A stretch of 64,000 nucleotides of DNA. It comes from Dryas octopetala (Eukaryota > Streptophyta > Magnoliopsida > Rosales > Rosaceae). The position numbers and the translations under genes were made by a program. This document shows, one piece after another, positions 34,993-46,066 of the stretch; the stretch's first letter is position 1; each line of letters opens with the position of its first letter. The notes under the pieces were generated by a model. It saw only the letters and a program-made list of their open reading frames with translations, had not been told where the DNA came from and searched no databases. The stretch spans positions 9,951,304 to 10,015,303 of the forward strand of contig OY992836.1 of the NCBI GenBank assembly GCA_963921425.1, given 5' to 3'.

Positions 34993-36855
34993 CAATTGAT
35001 GGAATACTCTTCCAACCATCCCCACACTTTGATTCTTGAACCACCCAAGTCGCACAAAATGTGTTTAGTAACTTTAGTTTTTGACAGGAAGTGGTTACAG
35101 AAAGGTGAGCACACCCACACATTTTGCTGCAAGAGCTTGTGAACCATGCTGGGATTGGAATTGCAGGGGGTGAGCACGGCCAATTTTTATTTCCCCAAAT
35201 ACCGAATGTCAACTTTAGAGTGTGTTTTGACAATTTTACTCCTAAAATTTGTCATATGAGTGGTACATGATCAATTTTGACCAAAAAATGAAATGGATTC
35301 AACGGAAAGGACTAAGGTGAAAATATTTTTATTAAAAAAGTTTGAGGACCTTTTACTTTATAAAATGAATTCATAAACCAAAGTAGGAATCGAAAAAAAA
35401 AAAAAAAAAGAAGAAGCTTAAGACTGACAATGCTGGGGGTGGAGCTGCTGGTGTGTCCAGAAGGTGGCGAACTGCTCAAATGGGTGCTTGAGACTGACAA
35501 CACCAGTACACCACCACCAAAGACTGTGAAGAAAAAGCTTGGGAAAAGCCATGGTTGAGTTTAAGGTGGTGATAATTGGCAAATCTCTTAAAATGCTGTT
35601 TGTTTTTCTGAAGAAGCAGACACTCTCCATTGGGTTTTTTATAGAGAAAATATGTAGGAAGGTTATGAGGACTTGGAAGCTTCTAAATAAGTTTGATGAG
35701 TTGTGGTGCAGGAAGTGTGGAAAACAGGAAAACCAGTAGTTAGTTGACCTTCCAAATTTAGTTGGTTTCAAATTCAAACCCAAATTAACTTAAAAGAATG
35801 GCTTAAACTCACGCAAGCCACAGCTCATCTAAGTCATCATCTTTATGCCAATAGGCCCAATATGCTATCGAACTAACCAAATTAATTAAGAGAAACAAAG
35901 ATATATAATAGCGCCCACATCGATCGATCTGGTTCTGATATGTTGACATGGCTAAGGAAGTATTTAATTCAGTCCTATGTCATAGCTTTGAAGATTTTTC
36001 AATTCAGTTTAATCCAACGTAATTTTTCCCCAATTTTTTCTTGCTTAAAATTAAGGATAATTAGTTTTAGGGAAAAAAAAAACTTGATAAAGGTGTCTAT
36101 AACCATATATACTGCCAGCAGCATTGTAGAAAATTCCTGAATGTAGAGGTATTTTGTTAACTGTGAAATCAATATGTTCTGTAATCTGATATATAATTCG
36201 TTTTTTGTGAGACAATTTAGTCCATTGATTTTTTTTTTTTTTTTTGTTCGGAGTTGGTACTTGGTCCATTGATTTATTCACCAGCTCTGATATTTCATTT
36301 CTTTAGGACAATTAATTAGTCCATTGATTTATTAAATGTATTGCATATAAAGAATGGATACTTAGAAGAGACATCTTTCCTTACTGGATCAAGAGAAATT
36401 ACACGAAATCAGGAAAATTGTTGTAAGGTTTGAGTAAATTAAGGACTTATGTCACTGCCTCAAGCCAAGTACTTCCATAACTTTGGTGTCCTAGCTAATT
36501 AATAGTCATTCTGTAATCTGTAAAGAGGATGTCAACATTTTAATTTTTAAGGGAAAAGTGGACAGCATATTGTTGAGGCCCACCTTTGCTGTGCGGTCCA
36601 ATAATATGCACATTTCTTTTTTTCATAATCACCCCTCCAAAAATTAGGCAAATAGAAAATTGTTTAACCATATCATTATTATCATTTAAGTATTTTGTGG
36701 AAATACTATTCTGAGGTATTAATAACCGACATGCGGCAAAATTTGAGTCCAACACGGAATCAATTATATTAAGTGACATGAAACATGCATATGAGACAAA
36801 TAAATTGGGCCTAATTGATATATTGGCCACCTTTTTTTTTTTTTTTAAAGAAAAT
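34993..36855. other. 1.86-kb segment present only on the B' side
   Basis: In the left copy, R joins B directly (ACTGAAACC then AATAACATTG at 13621). Here the same two sequences are separated by 1.86 kb. It contains a fragment of a third proline-rich gene (35426-35552) and otherwise AT-rich single-copy DNA with poly(T) tracts. Either the left copy lost it, with AA microhomology at the edges, or it was gained here; the gene fragment favours loss from the left copy. Confidence 0.75.
35426..35552 (-). pseudogene. N-terminal fragment of a third proline-rich gene
   Basis: From ATG 35552 it reads MAFPKLF and continues in DNA clearly homologous to the signal-peptide region of 38316-38813 and 43526-43999, including TCTGGACACACCAGCAGCTC. 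A frameshift follows within ten codons and homology ends near GCATTGTCAGTCTTAAG. Its upstream leader and TATA region (35553-35660) are also conserved. It is a dead relic showing the cluster once had more members. Confidence 0.85.
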
Positions 36856-38315
36856 AATAACATTGTATTAAAATAATAAAAAAGACAGAGAGAATACAAG
36901 GTTATAGTAAGAAACCCTACAACACTTTGATATCATGGTAAAATTTGAGTATACAACCTAAAACTAATTGGGAAGGCCCATGATACTATATATTATAGTG
37001 CAAGGCTTGAATTTTTGATGTGAGATTTTATAATTTCAACCGTTTTTAATTTGAAAGATCCTTAAATTGAAAATTAAAAAATGGGCAGTTTGAATCAACT
37101 ATATCATATTGTTGTCACACTTATATATATGACCATAAAAATGGAATGTACTGTTAACACATCTTTAGGATGAAAATTAGAATAAAATAACTTAAAGTAC
37201 TAACTTTTGAACACATATTAAATAACTAGAGATATTTTTACATATATAACTATAAATGCTTCAAAATTTTGCAAGATATTGGGAGAAACTAACATTAGAT
37301 AATGACCAAATTTTATTGCTTACAATATTTGATTGTGCAATCTAAGATGCTTCAAAAATCCAATTGGTAAAATATTTGATAGCACATAGGGCTTCTCAAT
37401 CTTCTCACTTTTTCAGTCTCGATCTCAATATAGTTGTTAGAGTTGTGGCACTTTTCTTACTCATGGTTCACATATCTCATTGAGTTTCCTTCACACCGCC
37501 CCCTCATAAATTGCAAGTAGTTCGCTGATGTGTATGTTGAAAATAACAAATCAAATGCATTAGAATAATGGGACCATGTCAAAATGTTAATTTTTATTTC
37601 AATTCTGTCAGTTTTTATCCTAATTTTATCTTTTATCTCTTTGTTTATCCTTAAGTGGAGGACCATAGTGTTCAGTTCTTGTTAAGTCAAATTAATTCAG
37701 AAATAACAATCTTCACTTCTTCCGGTAATTGAGAGTGTGCGTATTGTGAGTTAACAACATGTCCTTTTTTCATGTCTGGTTGTTAATTTGAAAACTCAAC
37801 ACCAACAGTCTTGTGATCGAAAAATTAGTACTTGGTTATTTCTGTTCATATATAGTGAGTGAATGGTTGGCTTAAAAAGAATGATGTTTGTGTGCAGCAA
37901 TATTTGTCAGATAGACAGATACTATATCGTTTGGATATTACCAGGCTAAAGGGGATATTTGTTTCTTGGACAACACTCATTATGAGAATTTTATGTATTG
38001 GTTCACTTCTATTCAAGTATTCAGTTTATACATCTGACGTATGGTCTTGTGATCGAAAAATAAGTTTCAATTCATAATACAACAATAACAGGAATACAAT
38101 AACAAATGGCTACAATAGATATTGAGGACATATGTGAAATCCAAAAAATAACAGAATGATGAAGATAACATCCATACATACACTATATATAATAAGCCAC
38201 CATCAAACATAAGAGGCATCCAGTACATCCAAGAAATTAGATAGTTGTAGTAAGCAGAATCATGACATGAGAGTGATATATATATATATATATATATATA
38301 TCTCAAGTGGTTCGA
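36856..38315. other. Spacer in B' without a gene
   Basis: Counterpart of 13621-15086, with only a handful of differences. A (TA)n run at about 38277-38301 is longer than in B. Confidence 0.6.
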
Positions 38316-38813
38316 TCAATTTGATGGGGGTGGGGAGAGGAATGGAATGGTTGGAATTGTTGATGGAATATTAGTGGGGAATGAAGGGCTTGTTGTTGGC
38401 AATGTGGGGAGTGGGTTGGCTGGCAATGGAGGTAGTGTTGTGGGCAATCCTGATTTTGGGAAAGATGGGATTTGAGAGGTTGGGAATGGTGGCAGAGTTG
38501 GTGTCTTTGGTAGTGTAGGCAATTGGGTAGAGGGCAATGGCGGCAATGTGGGTTTTGGAAGAATTGGGGCAGTTGGAAGAGTGGGCAAGGGGGTTGAGGG
38601 CAGGGGTGGCAAGGTGGCCTTGGGCAGTGTTGGTAGTGAGGGCAATGGAGGTAATGTGGACTTTGGCAGAGATGGAATTGTAGGCACTGTCAATGCTGTG
38701 GGTGGAGCTGCTGGTGTGTCCAGAAGGTGGCGAGCTGCGAGGCTCATATGGGCGGTTGAGAATGACAACACCGCCACCAAAGACAGAATGAAGAAAAGCT
38801 TGGGAAAGGCCAT
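38316..38813 (-). CDS. Secreted proline-rich (PELPK1-like) protein, right copy
   Basis: Encodes the same 165-aa protein as 15087-15584, residue for residue: signal peptide MAFPKLFFILSLVAVLSF, an ARHLL junction, then LPxLP(S/T)-K repeats. Nucleotide differences are few and silent (e.g. in the Pro codon after MAF). Leader and TATA-like element are conserved, so both copies are probably expressed alike. Probable role: cell-wall structural protein. Confidence 0.8.
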   Translation of the reverse strand: MAFPKLFFILSLVAVLSFSTAHMSLAARHLLDTPAAPPTALTVPTIPSLPKSTLPPLPSLPTLPKATLPPLPSTPLPTLPTAPILPKPTLPPLPSTQLPTLPKTPTLPPFPTSQIPSFPKSGLPTTLPPLPANPLPTLPTTSPSFPTNIPSTIPTIPFLSPPPSN

Positions 38814-39400
38814 GGTTGAGTTTAAGGGAGGTGCTTTGGCAAATCTCTCTTGAAATGATGTTTGTTTTTCTGAAGAACCAGACACTCTCAATTGGGATTT
38901 TATAGAGAAAATATGTAGGAAGACTACGAGGACTTGGAAGCATCTACATGAGTTTGATGGGTTGTAGTAGCAGGAAGTACGAAAAAGAACTAGTTAGCTC
39001 ACCTCCCTAACTTAATTGATTCCATAGTCAAAACCAAAAAAGGAACGGCTTAAAGGCAAGTCTTACGCAAAAGAGAGCAGTTTTGCTCACCCTTTTGACT
39101 CAGGGTGAGCAAACTGCTCTCTATATAATTAGATTTATTGGATTTTATTTCATGTTTACTTGGGCCAAGAGGCCCAAAACTCACTTTAGCTAGTGTTTTA
39201 ATTTTTTTTTGTTGTGTGAATCTTTAGCCCGTTGTTGCACTAAAAACAAATAAATTAATATTCTTGTTCATCAAGAAATTCTCAACTCACTCTTGCCAAA
39301 AATTATGAAAGCCAATTTAAAATAAAAATCATGACTCATACAGTCATACTTATTTATATTTATTATTTATTATTATTATGGAATATAGTCAATACAAAGA
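38814..39400. other. Spacer with short hairpin, right copy
   Basis: Counterpart of 15585-16178. It holds the AGAGAGCAGTTT...AAACTGCTCTCT hairpin (about 39072-39122) with one extra C in the stem relative to the left copy. Confidence 0.6.
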
Positions 39401-40134
39401 TCAACAATAGCAATGACATTGATGAGCATTGCCTACTTTCTTGCAGAATCCTCCTTTTTCACATTCAACTATGCAATATTCCCAACATTTACCATTCTTG
39501 TCCGGGTCGTCATCCACACCAGGCACACAATTTCCAAGTTCCCGATGATTATTACAACACCTAGAATCAATTTCTTGAGCAATCGCCATTTTGCAAACTG
39601 GAATTGAAAACAAATTAAGTATTAGTTTTTCAAAATTAATGGTCATTATCGTATAATCACACTCATAACATTACGAGATATATTCTTTGGACAAAAAACA
39701 GTGCAAATGGACTTAATTACATAATAAAAATCATAATAACACTGACAAAAGAAAGAAAGTGTATGGGTTTGCTAGTACTTAAACAAAGCCTAGCTAAATG
39801 CGTGGATGCACATGAATGTTAGACCGTACGTAGGAACTTCAAATAATAGATTCTTATAGTGGAAAAGTTAAAAAAACCATTAAGTCACATGAACATATGA
39901 AATAAATAAAAATCAATAAAAACTTGACCCATAGAAAGAAGAAGCGTAGATGCATGGGTATTCTACTACTGGAACAACCCTAATAGTTTGCATGCACATG
40001 GAATATGTTAGACTATAGAAAATTGAAAAGGCTTAGACAACGATAATATGATTCAAGATCATTGAAACAAACGTACCTGCACTGAATAAAAGCATCAACA
40101 TAAGGACAAAAGATGCGAATGTAACCTTAGTCAT
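39401..40134 (-). CDS. Defensin-like cysteine-rich secreted peptide, right copy (2 exons)
   Basis: Exon 1 is 40077-40134 and exon 2 is 39401-39597, with the same phase-1 intron as the left copy. The predicted precursor is identical to that of 16179-16912: hydrophobic signal peptide, then a ten-cysteine mature peptide ending CHCYC. At least one silent change is visible (TGT to TGC in WEYC). Identical proteins with changed spacers suggest either recent duplication, conversion or purifying selection. Confidence 0.85.
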
Positions 40135-42785
40135 CTTTTTTCCTGAGAATTAATTCACTTCTCCACTTCTTTTGTTGAAATTGTTGCAATAGTCTGCAGT
40201 ATATATAGTCAGAAATAAGAAGTAGATAGCTAAAATAACCTATATATATGGATATTAAAGCATAATTAAATTGCAATGAAACTCCCTAATAAATGCATTT
40301 TATAGAGTTAAGAATATATTTAAAGTTAAATTAAAAATTAATTACAATAAATTACAATGAAATCGCAAAATATATGGTCATAATGATCAAAATAACTTCA
40401 ATATATGGTAACTTCAATATATGGTCCTAATGAAATCATAAATTGTATACACTACTCTTCACCAAAAAAAAAGTAATACAATACACTTAAAGGGAATTAA
40501 TTACCTAGGTTGTCATATATGGTAATTATCCAAGGATATCATGGGACCCACATCAAGGCTTTGTGGTTGGACACTTGGACAGAGAGAAGAAAGTTCATTT
40601 TATGGCTTGAGCATGTGTAGGATATAATCATCATTTTGGGCATCAGATGACCTTGAAAATTAACACTAGGTTATAATGAACTAATGGGGTGTATTCAATA
40701 TAGAATGTAAAAGACTTTCGTGGAATTAGAAAGTCTATGAGTATTCAATCTAGACTTTTAATTAAAAGTCTATAAAAGTTATGTACAATTAGAAAAATTA
40801 TTGGGTATAACCGATATACCGCCACATAGTGTAACCAATCCAATGTGTAAGGGTATTGTTGAACAACATGTTTATATTTGTAAGGTATAATATTAATAAC
40901 AGCCACTCATATTATAACACATAGGTTGGCTATATCACGTGGCAGTGTATCGGTTATACATAATAATTTCTCGTAGTATTCAATTAAAATTTTTAAAAGT
41001 TTATGAAAATCTTGTAATATTCAGTCAAGACTTTTAACAAGTTTACAAAATTCTAGTAGCATGCAAAACGTCATTGACTTTCAAGGATTTTATTAAATAG
41101 TGGAATTTTGTAGACTTTGAGGTGTGAGGTATACATACTAAACTCCATTTTTCCATGCCTCCTCCAAAGATTTCGGTGGATTTCATTCCCTAGCAACTGC
41201 TCAAACTTGCTGTTTTATGAAATTCTCTTCCACATGTATGCCCACCAAATTCAAACTCGAGATTTTATAAAAGTGGAAACTCTATTTTGCATTTCATATA
41301 TCCAATGTACTTTCTTCAATAATCTCTAGAAAAATAGAAATCAAAATACCAGACACAAACCATCTTGTTTGTGGTTATTAATTTGTTTTGGGGTTTTTTC
41401 TTTATCTTGAGTTTTTGGATTTTGTTGGAATACGATAATATACTAACTATAAAGCTAATTTACAATTTTAGAAGGAAGCAAAGAAATAGTAAACGAAACC
41501 AGACAATCTTGGCAGACCACCATCTAGTAGATCGCCTCAAATATTTGGGCTCCTTCACATTTTGGTATTGAGTGTTAAGAGAAACATTCTGAAATAAACC
41601 ATCTTAATGATGTATTGGGGCTTAATTTCATCCATTCATAAAAAACGAAAACAAGATTATAACAAAGTCTTTGGTTTGGCTTTGGCCTTTATATTGGAAC
41701 CCTTTCAACAAACAGTCACAATATATATAACAAAGTTCGACATTATATTTCAGTATTTTTAATTAATCATTTTTAAAACACAAGGTGTCCCTCAAAATTG
41801 AATAGATTAATTTTATTCACTGTAGTCGTTGAATATATATACAGAGTGTAGTTGTTCTATTCTATTGTTACAAGGACTCTAGAAGATAAGAAGGTGTTGA
41901 ATCCGAAATTTCTCAAAGAGAAATTAGGTCAACAATAATAAAGATTATTGCATGATCAGCATCTGATGTGGAACTGATTGAGTGATTGAATTTTCCTTGT
42001 TGTCTTGTTGAAGCTTTAATTCCTCACTAAGGGGAGGGGGGAATTTCCTGAAAAAAATTCTCCGATGCTATAGTCAGAGAAAGGAAATTCTCAAATTGGT
42101 AAATAATGAATTTTTCACATACCTGTTATCGACGATTTCCATGGGTTTTATAGAGAATTTTCCCATTAATTTTCGGATTTTGTCTGTTACTCTTACCTTT
42201 CAGAAATCGTGAAATTAATAGTGGAAATCATGATATTTTCTCCCATAAATGTATTGACCTGTTGACTTTGGTGATAATGTGAGGAGTTATCTCCCATGTT
42301 TTTCTCCTCATTAAATCGTCCAATTAATTTCCGTTATTATTTCTATAATAAATATAAAAAATAATGATCATTCTTAATTATTTATTTTAAACTTCTAATT
42401 AATTGTGAATTTATTTTATAGGACTGGGTTTCCTTTATTGCAAATAGAAAATTGCCACGTGTCATGATGATTTTTCGCTCAACAAAAGGCTATACAATTC
42501 TAAGTTAACCAAAACAATATAGCTATAGAGCAGTAGATACACGTTAACATCAGATAAGACAATGAGGCAGAGTTATTACTTATTAGCACACCACAGCGTG
42601 TTTATCAATTTGCCAACAGTTAATTTGTTCCTAATCCTGGCTCATGGAACTGCATGATGTTTGTGTGCAGCATTAATATTTGTCAGATAGACAGATACTA
42701 TATTGTTTGGATATTACGTACCATGCTAATTATAGGGCATTAATATCCCTATTTGTTGTTGAACAACTCAAGGGCTTTTAATATA
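40135..42785. other. Spacer in B' with MITE
   Basis: Counterpart of 16913-19550, without a supported gene. It contains the MITE copy at 40792-40973. Confidence 0.6.
40792..40973. repeat. Foldback MITE, right copy
   Basis: Counterpart of 17574-17756 with roughly ten base differences, several within the terminal inverted repeats. Confidence 0.75.
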
Positions 42786-43210
42786 AGGTACATTAACTTT
42801 AAGTATTAAATTATAATGTTTTTTCATTTTAACTACTAAAATATTTATGTCATTTCACTTTAGGTACTAAATTTCAGTTTAGGTACCTATTTGATTTGTT
42901 GTTTTTTTAATATTTGCAAGGCTTAAACTTTAATATTTAGTCTTTGGATTATAGGATTTCATCTCCCAAACTTAAATCAAAAGTATGAAACCCTTAAAAA
43001 TTTAGATTTTTTATAAATTTTAAATAGTCACAACTGTGACTGTTCGACAATTACAACTGTAACTGTTCAACAGTCACAACTGTATAACAAACTGATTTGT
43101 GACCTAATCCAAAATGTTTTACTCTAGGTTAGTACCTAAACTAAAAAAAATTAGTGTCTTACTGCTTTATTAAAAAATATTGACATTTGGTATTTAATCA
43201 TAATTTTCTA
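42786..43210 (+). mobile_element. 425-bp insertion with 9-bp TSD, Mutator-like
   Basis: Absent from the otherwise identical left copy, where TTTAATATA occurs once before TTGCT. Here TTTAATATA flanks the insertion at 42777-42785 and 43211-43219. A 9-bp TSD suggests a Mutator-like non-autonomous element. The ends are not clean TIRs, but inverted TTTAGGTACTAA motifs lie inside both ends. A second, reversed member is at 2770-3239. It inserted after the block duplication. Confidence 0.88.
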
Positions 43211-43525
43211 TTTAATATATTGCTATAAAAAAAAAATTTATCAATTCATAATATACCAATAACAAGAATACAATAACAAACTGCTACAATAGATATCGAG
43301 TACATATGTGAAACCCTAAACATAACAGATCGAATCATGAAAATAATATCCTCACAAGCTCTCTAAGACGCAATCACACAAGTATACATAGACTAAATAT
43401 AATAAGCCATGCACCATCAAACATACGAGCCATCCAGCACATCCAAGCTAGAAATTAGATGGTTGTAGTAAGCAAATTCATGACATGACAGTGATCAACA
43501 CATCTCAAGTAGTACGTACGTTCCA

Positions 43526-43999
43526 TCAATTTGATGGGGATGGGGAGAGGGATGGAATGGTTGGGATTGTTGATGGAATAGTAGTGGGAATTGAAGGTAT
43601 TGTTGTTGGCAATGTGGGGAGTGGGTTGGCTGGCAATGGAGGTAGAGTTGTGGGCAATGCTGATTTTGGCAAAGATGGGATTAATGGTGGCAGAGTTTGT
43701 GTGGTTGGGAGTGGAGGCAATTGTGGCAATGTGGGCTTTGGCTGAGTTGGGGAATTTGGAAGTGTAGGCAAGGGAATAGAGGGCAGCGGCGGCAACGTGG
43801 CCTTGGGCAGTGTTGGTAGTGAGGGCAATGGAGGCAATGTGGACTTTGGCAGAGATGGAATTGTAGGCACTGTCAATGCTGGGGGTGGAGCAGCTGCTGG
43901 TGTGTCCAAAAGGTGGCGAGCTGCTTGGCTCATATGTGTGCCTGAGAGTGACAACACCACCACCAAGGACAGAGTGAAGAAAAGCTTAAGAAAAGCCAT
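43526..43999 (-). CDS. Secreted proline-rich (PELPK1-like) protein, intact second paralogue
   Basis: 157 aa from ATG 43999 (MAFLKLFFTLSLVVVLSLSG), chosen because it starts the signal peptide; an upstream in-frame extension is leader. The mature region begins near ARHLLDTPAAA and consists of LPPLPSLPTLPK-type units, ending SLSPSPSN. It shares about the first 90 residues closely with 38316-38813 but has different central repeats (NSPTQPKPTLPQLPPLP). It is the source of the truncated copy at 19887-20189. Predicted apoplastic/cell-wall protein; a TATA-like TTTTTATAGAG lies about 85 bp upstream. Confidence 0.8.
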   Translation of the reverse strand: MAFLKLFFTLSLVVVLSLSGTHMSQAARHLLDTPAAAPPPALTVPTIPSLPKSTLPPLPSLPTLPKATLPPLPSIPLPTLPNSPTQPKPTLPQLPPLPTTQTLPPLIPSLPKSALPTTLPPLPANPLPTLPTTIPSIPTTIPSTIPTIPSLSPSPSN

Positions 44000-44684
44000 G
44001 GTTGAGTTTAAGGAGGTACTGCTTTGGCAAATCTCGATCTTGAAATGTTGTTTCTTTTCTGAAGAAGCAGACAGCCTCCATTGGGTTTTTATAGAGAAAA
44101 TACTTGGGAAGACTATGAGGGCTTGGACTTTGGAAACATGTACATGATCGAGTTTGATGAGTTGTGGTTGCAGGAAAGGTGGAAAACAGGAAAAGCACAA
44201 GTTAGCTCACCTCCCTAACTTAATTGGTTCAAAATTCAAAACCAAACTAAACTCAAAGAATGGCTCAAACTCACGCCAGCGTCTACTCATCTATAGGACA
44301 ATAGGCTATTAAATTAACTAACCAAAGAGCTCCAAAAATATCGTGGGTCCCACATCAAGGTTATGTTGTTGGAGACTTGGACATAGCTAAGAAAGTCCAT
44401 TTGATGGCCTGAGCAGTTGAGCTGCATGTCATTATGTGTCACGTAGGATATAATTAATTAATCATCAATTTGGGCATTAGATGGCCTTGATAATGTACTC
44501 AGTGACATTACATAATTTACATTAGATGGCATTGTGCAAGCAAAATAATTTACGCTCATGATTGCTGAATATGGAAATAAAAGATGTAATTTTATTGGTC
44601 AAGTATGAAACACAACATGTTGTCCTAATTTAGGTTAGCTTAGAACTAATTAAGTCTTACAAAGGCCCTCTCCTGAAATAAAAA
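44000..44684. other. Spacer between proline-rich gene and bHLH gene
   Basis: Contains the proline-rich gene promoter and a stretch (44340-44500) related to 17290-17450. No gene seen. The last 50 bases may be the bHLH 3' UTR. Confidence 0.6.
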
Positions 44685-45547
44685 TCAGTGAGGAAGACAT
44701 AGCTTGGTACCAATCCCTGGCACAATGGGCCTACCAATGACCACCTTCAATGCCCTCTTTAGCATCCCAAACCCTTCATTTCCACCACCCAAGCCTTGCA
44801 CCCAAAGCACATTCTTAGTCCTCCCACCCACTGTCACCATCTCAGCCCTCAACACCCTCCCTTTCACAGACTTGAGTGCCCTTGTCATGTCCGATATTAG
44901 CCCCGGCCTATCCTCACAGCTCAATGTAGCCTTCACAAGCCCTTGTTTCTGTCCTTCACATTGTTCCAAACTCAACTTGTCAACCCCACCGGGTAAAATG
45001 CACTCGTCTCTTTCACCACCACGACATGCTGCTTCAACCTCTGCTACTGCCTTCTTCAGCTCCCTTACCCGACGGACTGTCTCTGAAAGCACAGAAGCCT
45101 TGTCCATCTGTATTTCACAAAATATTTCACGTACGTAAGAGAAATCACTCTTGCGAAATATCTTACATGTTCTGTTGTCAGATTATAAATTCAAATATGA
45201 TTCCACCTAATCAATTAAGAGTACGTCTGATTCACAATCTGGCCTGGCAGGAAAAATTTCCCTTTTGTGGGAAGTGAACCTATAATTTATGTGTTCAACT
45301 GCATGTTAAGTAAAATTACTTTGATTAAGTTTGGGAGGATGGTACGAAGAGTGGCATATTGACCATTGATTCGCATCCTTCGTCTTTTCTCTGAGTCACT
45401 GTGTTTCTTGGCGGCAAGTAGTTTGGATTCTGCCTTTGATTTTGGCTTAAACAAGTTTTTGCAGTAGATGGTGTTCATAATTGGGTTTACTCCTTGGCCT
45501 TGGGGAAAGCCAATTTGCTTCCGATAATAACTTTGGATGGGCTGCAT
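44685..45547 (-). CDS. bHLH transcription factor, bHLH30/106/107-like (2 exons)
   Basis: Nuclear DNA-binding regulator, probably an E-box/G-box binder acting as a dimer. Exons are 45320-45547 and 44685-45107, joining K|MDKASVL in frame for 216 aa. The basic region HSDSEKRRRMRIN keeps the H-x3-E-x3-R contacts; helix 1 is QYATLRTILPN, then a loop and helix 2 KASVLSETVRRVRELKK. The C-terminus has an ACT-like domain: KATLSCEDRPGLISDMTRAL and VLRAEMVTVGGRTKNVLWVQ, as in Arabidopsis bHLH30/32/106/107. The start at 45547 is the first ATG in frame; the N-terminus is short for the family, so an upstream exon or start is possible. The target and pathway cannot be told from sequence. Confidence 0.88.
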
Positions 45548-46066
45548 ATCTTGCTCTGGCTAGCCACAATTACCTGCCTAAAACATTGTACCACCAGAAG
45601 ATGATGTAATTTGAAAAACGTTACAAAATCCAATCTTAAACAGAAAGTAAATAGAACAGAATAAATTGGAAAAAAAAAAAAAAAGGCTCATACAGAGATT
45701 TGCACACAAAGAGGGATGCTACCTTTTTTCTTTTGGGTACAATAGGGATATATGCTACCTTTTATTTGTAGAAAACCATGAAAGAATAGCATAAAAGCAA
45801 TGGAGGGAAAGACAAATTTGTCTTTTATATAGGAAATGTTCTGTAATGAGAGCTTTCAAATATGAGATTAACTGTATCTGAAAACTGTATAATATTGCCC
45901 ATTAATTGAAGCAAATTAATGCTATGATGAAAATATATTTGCATCTAAATGTGGCACATCCAACCTAATGAATGACATTTACTATTCAGGGTAATTACTT
46001 AGGAATAGGATACGATTCTCTGCTGATCTGCTGATCTTGCAATCTAAATATGGGTTTACTATATAT
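45548..46066. other. Upstream region of the bHLH gene
   Basis: Probable promoter and 5' leader. An A-run lies at about 45669-45683. No other gene recognised. Confidence 0.5.

Larger units (their letters stand above)
36856..43828. repeat. B': right copy of the duplicated block
   Basis: Same order and orientation as 13621-20189, offset about 23.2 kb. It contains the proline-rich gene (38316-38813), the defensin-like gene (39401-40134) and the start of homology to the second proline-rich gene, which here continues intact to 43999. It has an extra 425-bp insertion at 42786-43210. Spacer differences are scattered substitutions and short indels, e.g. several in 40700-40990. Confidence 0.95.
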
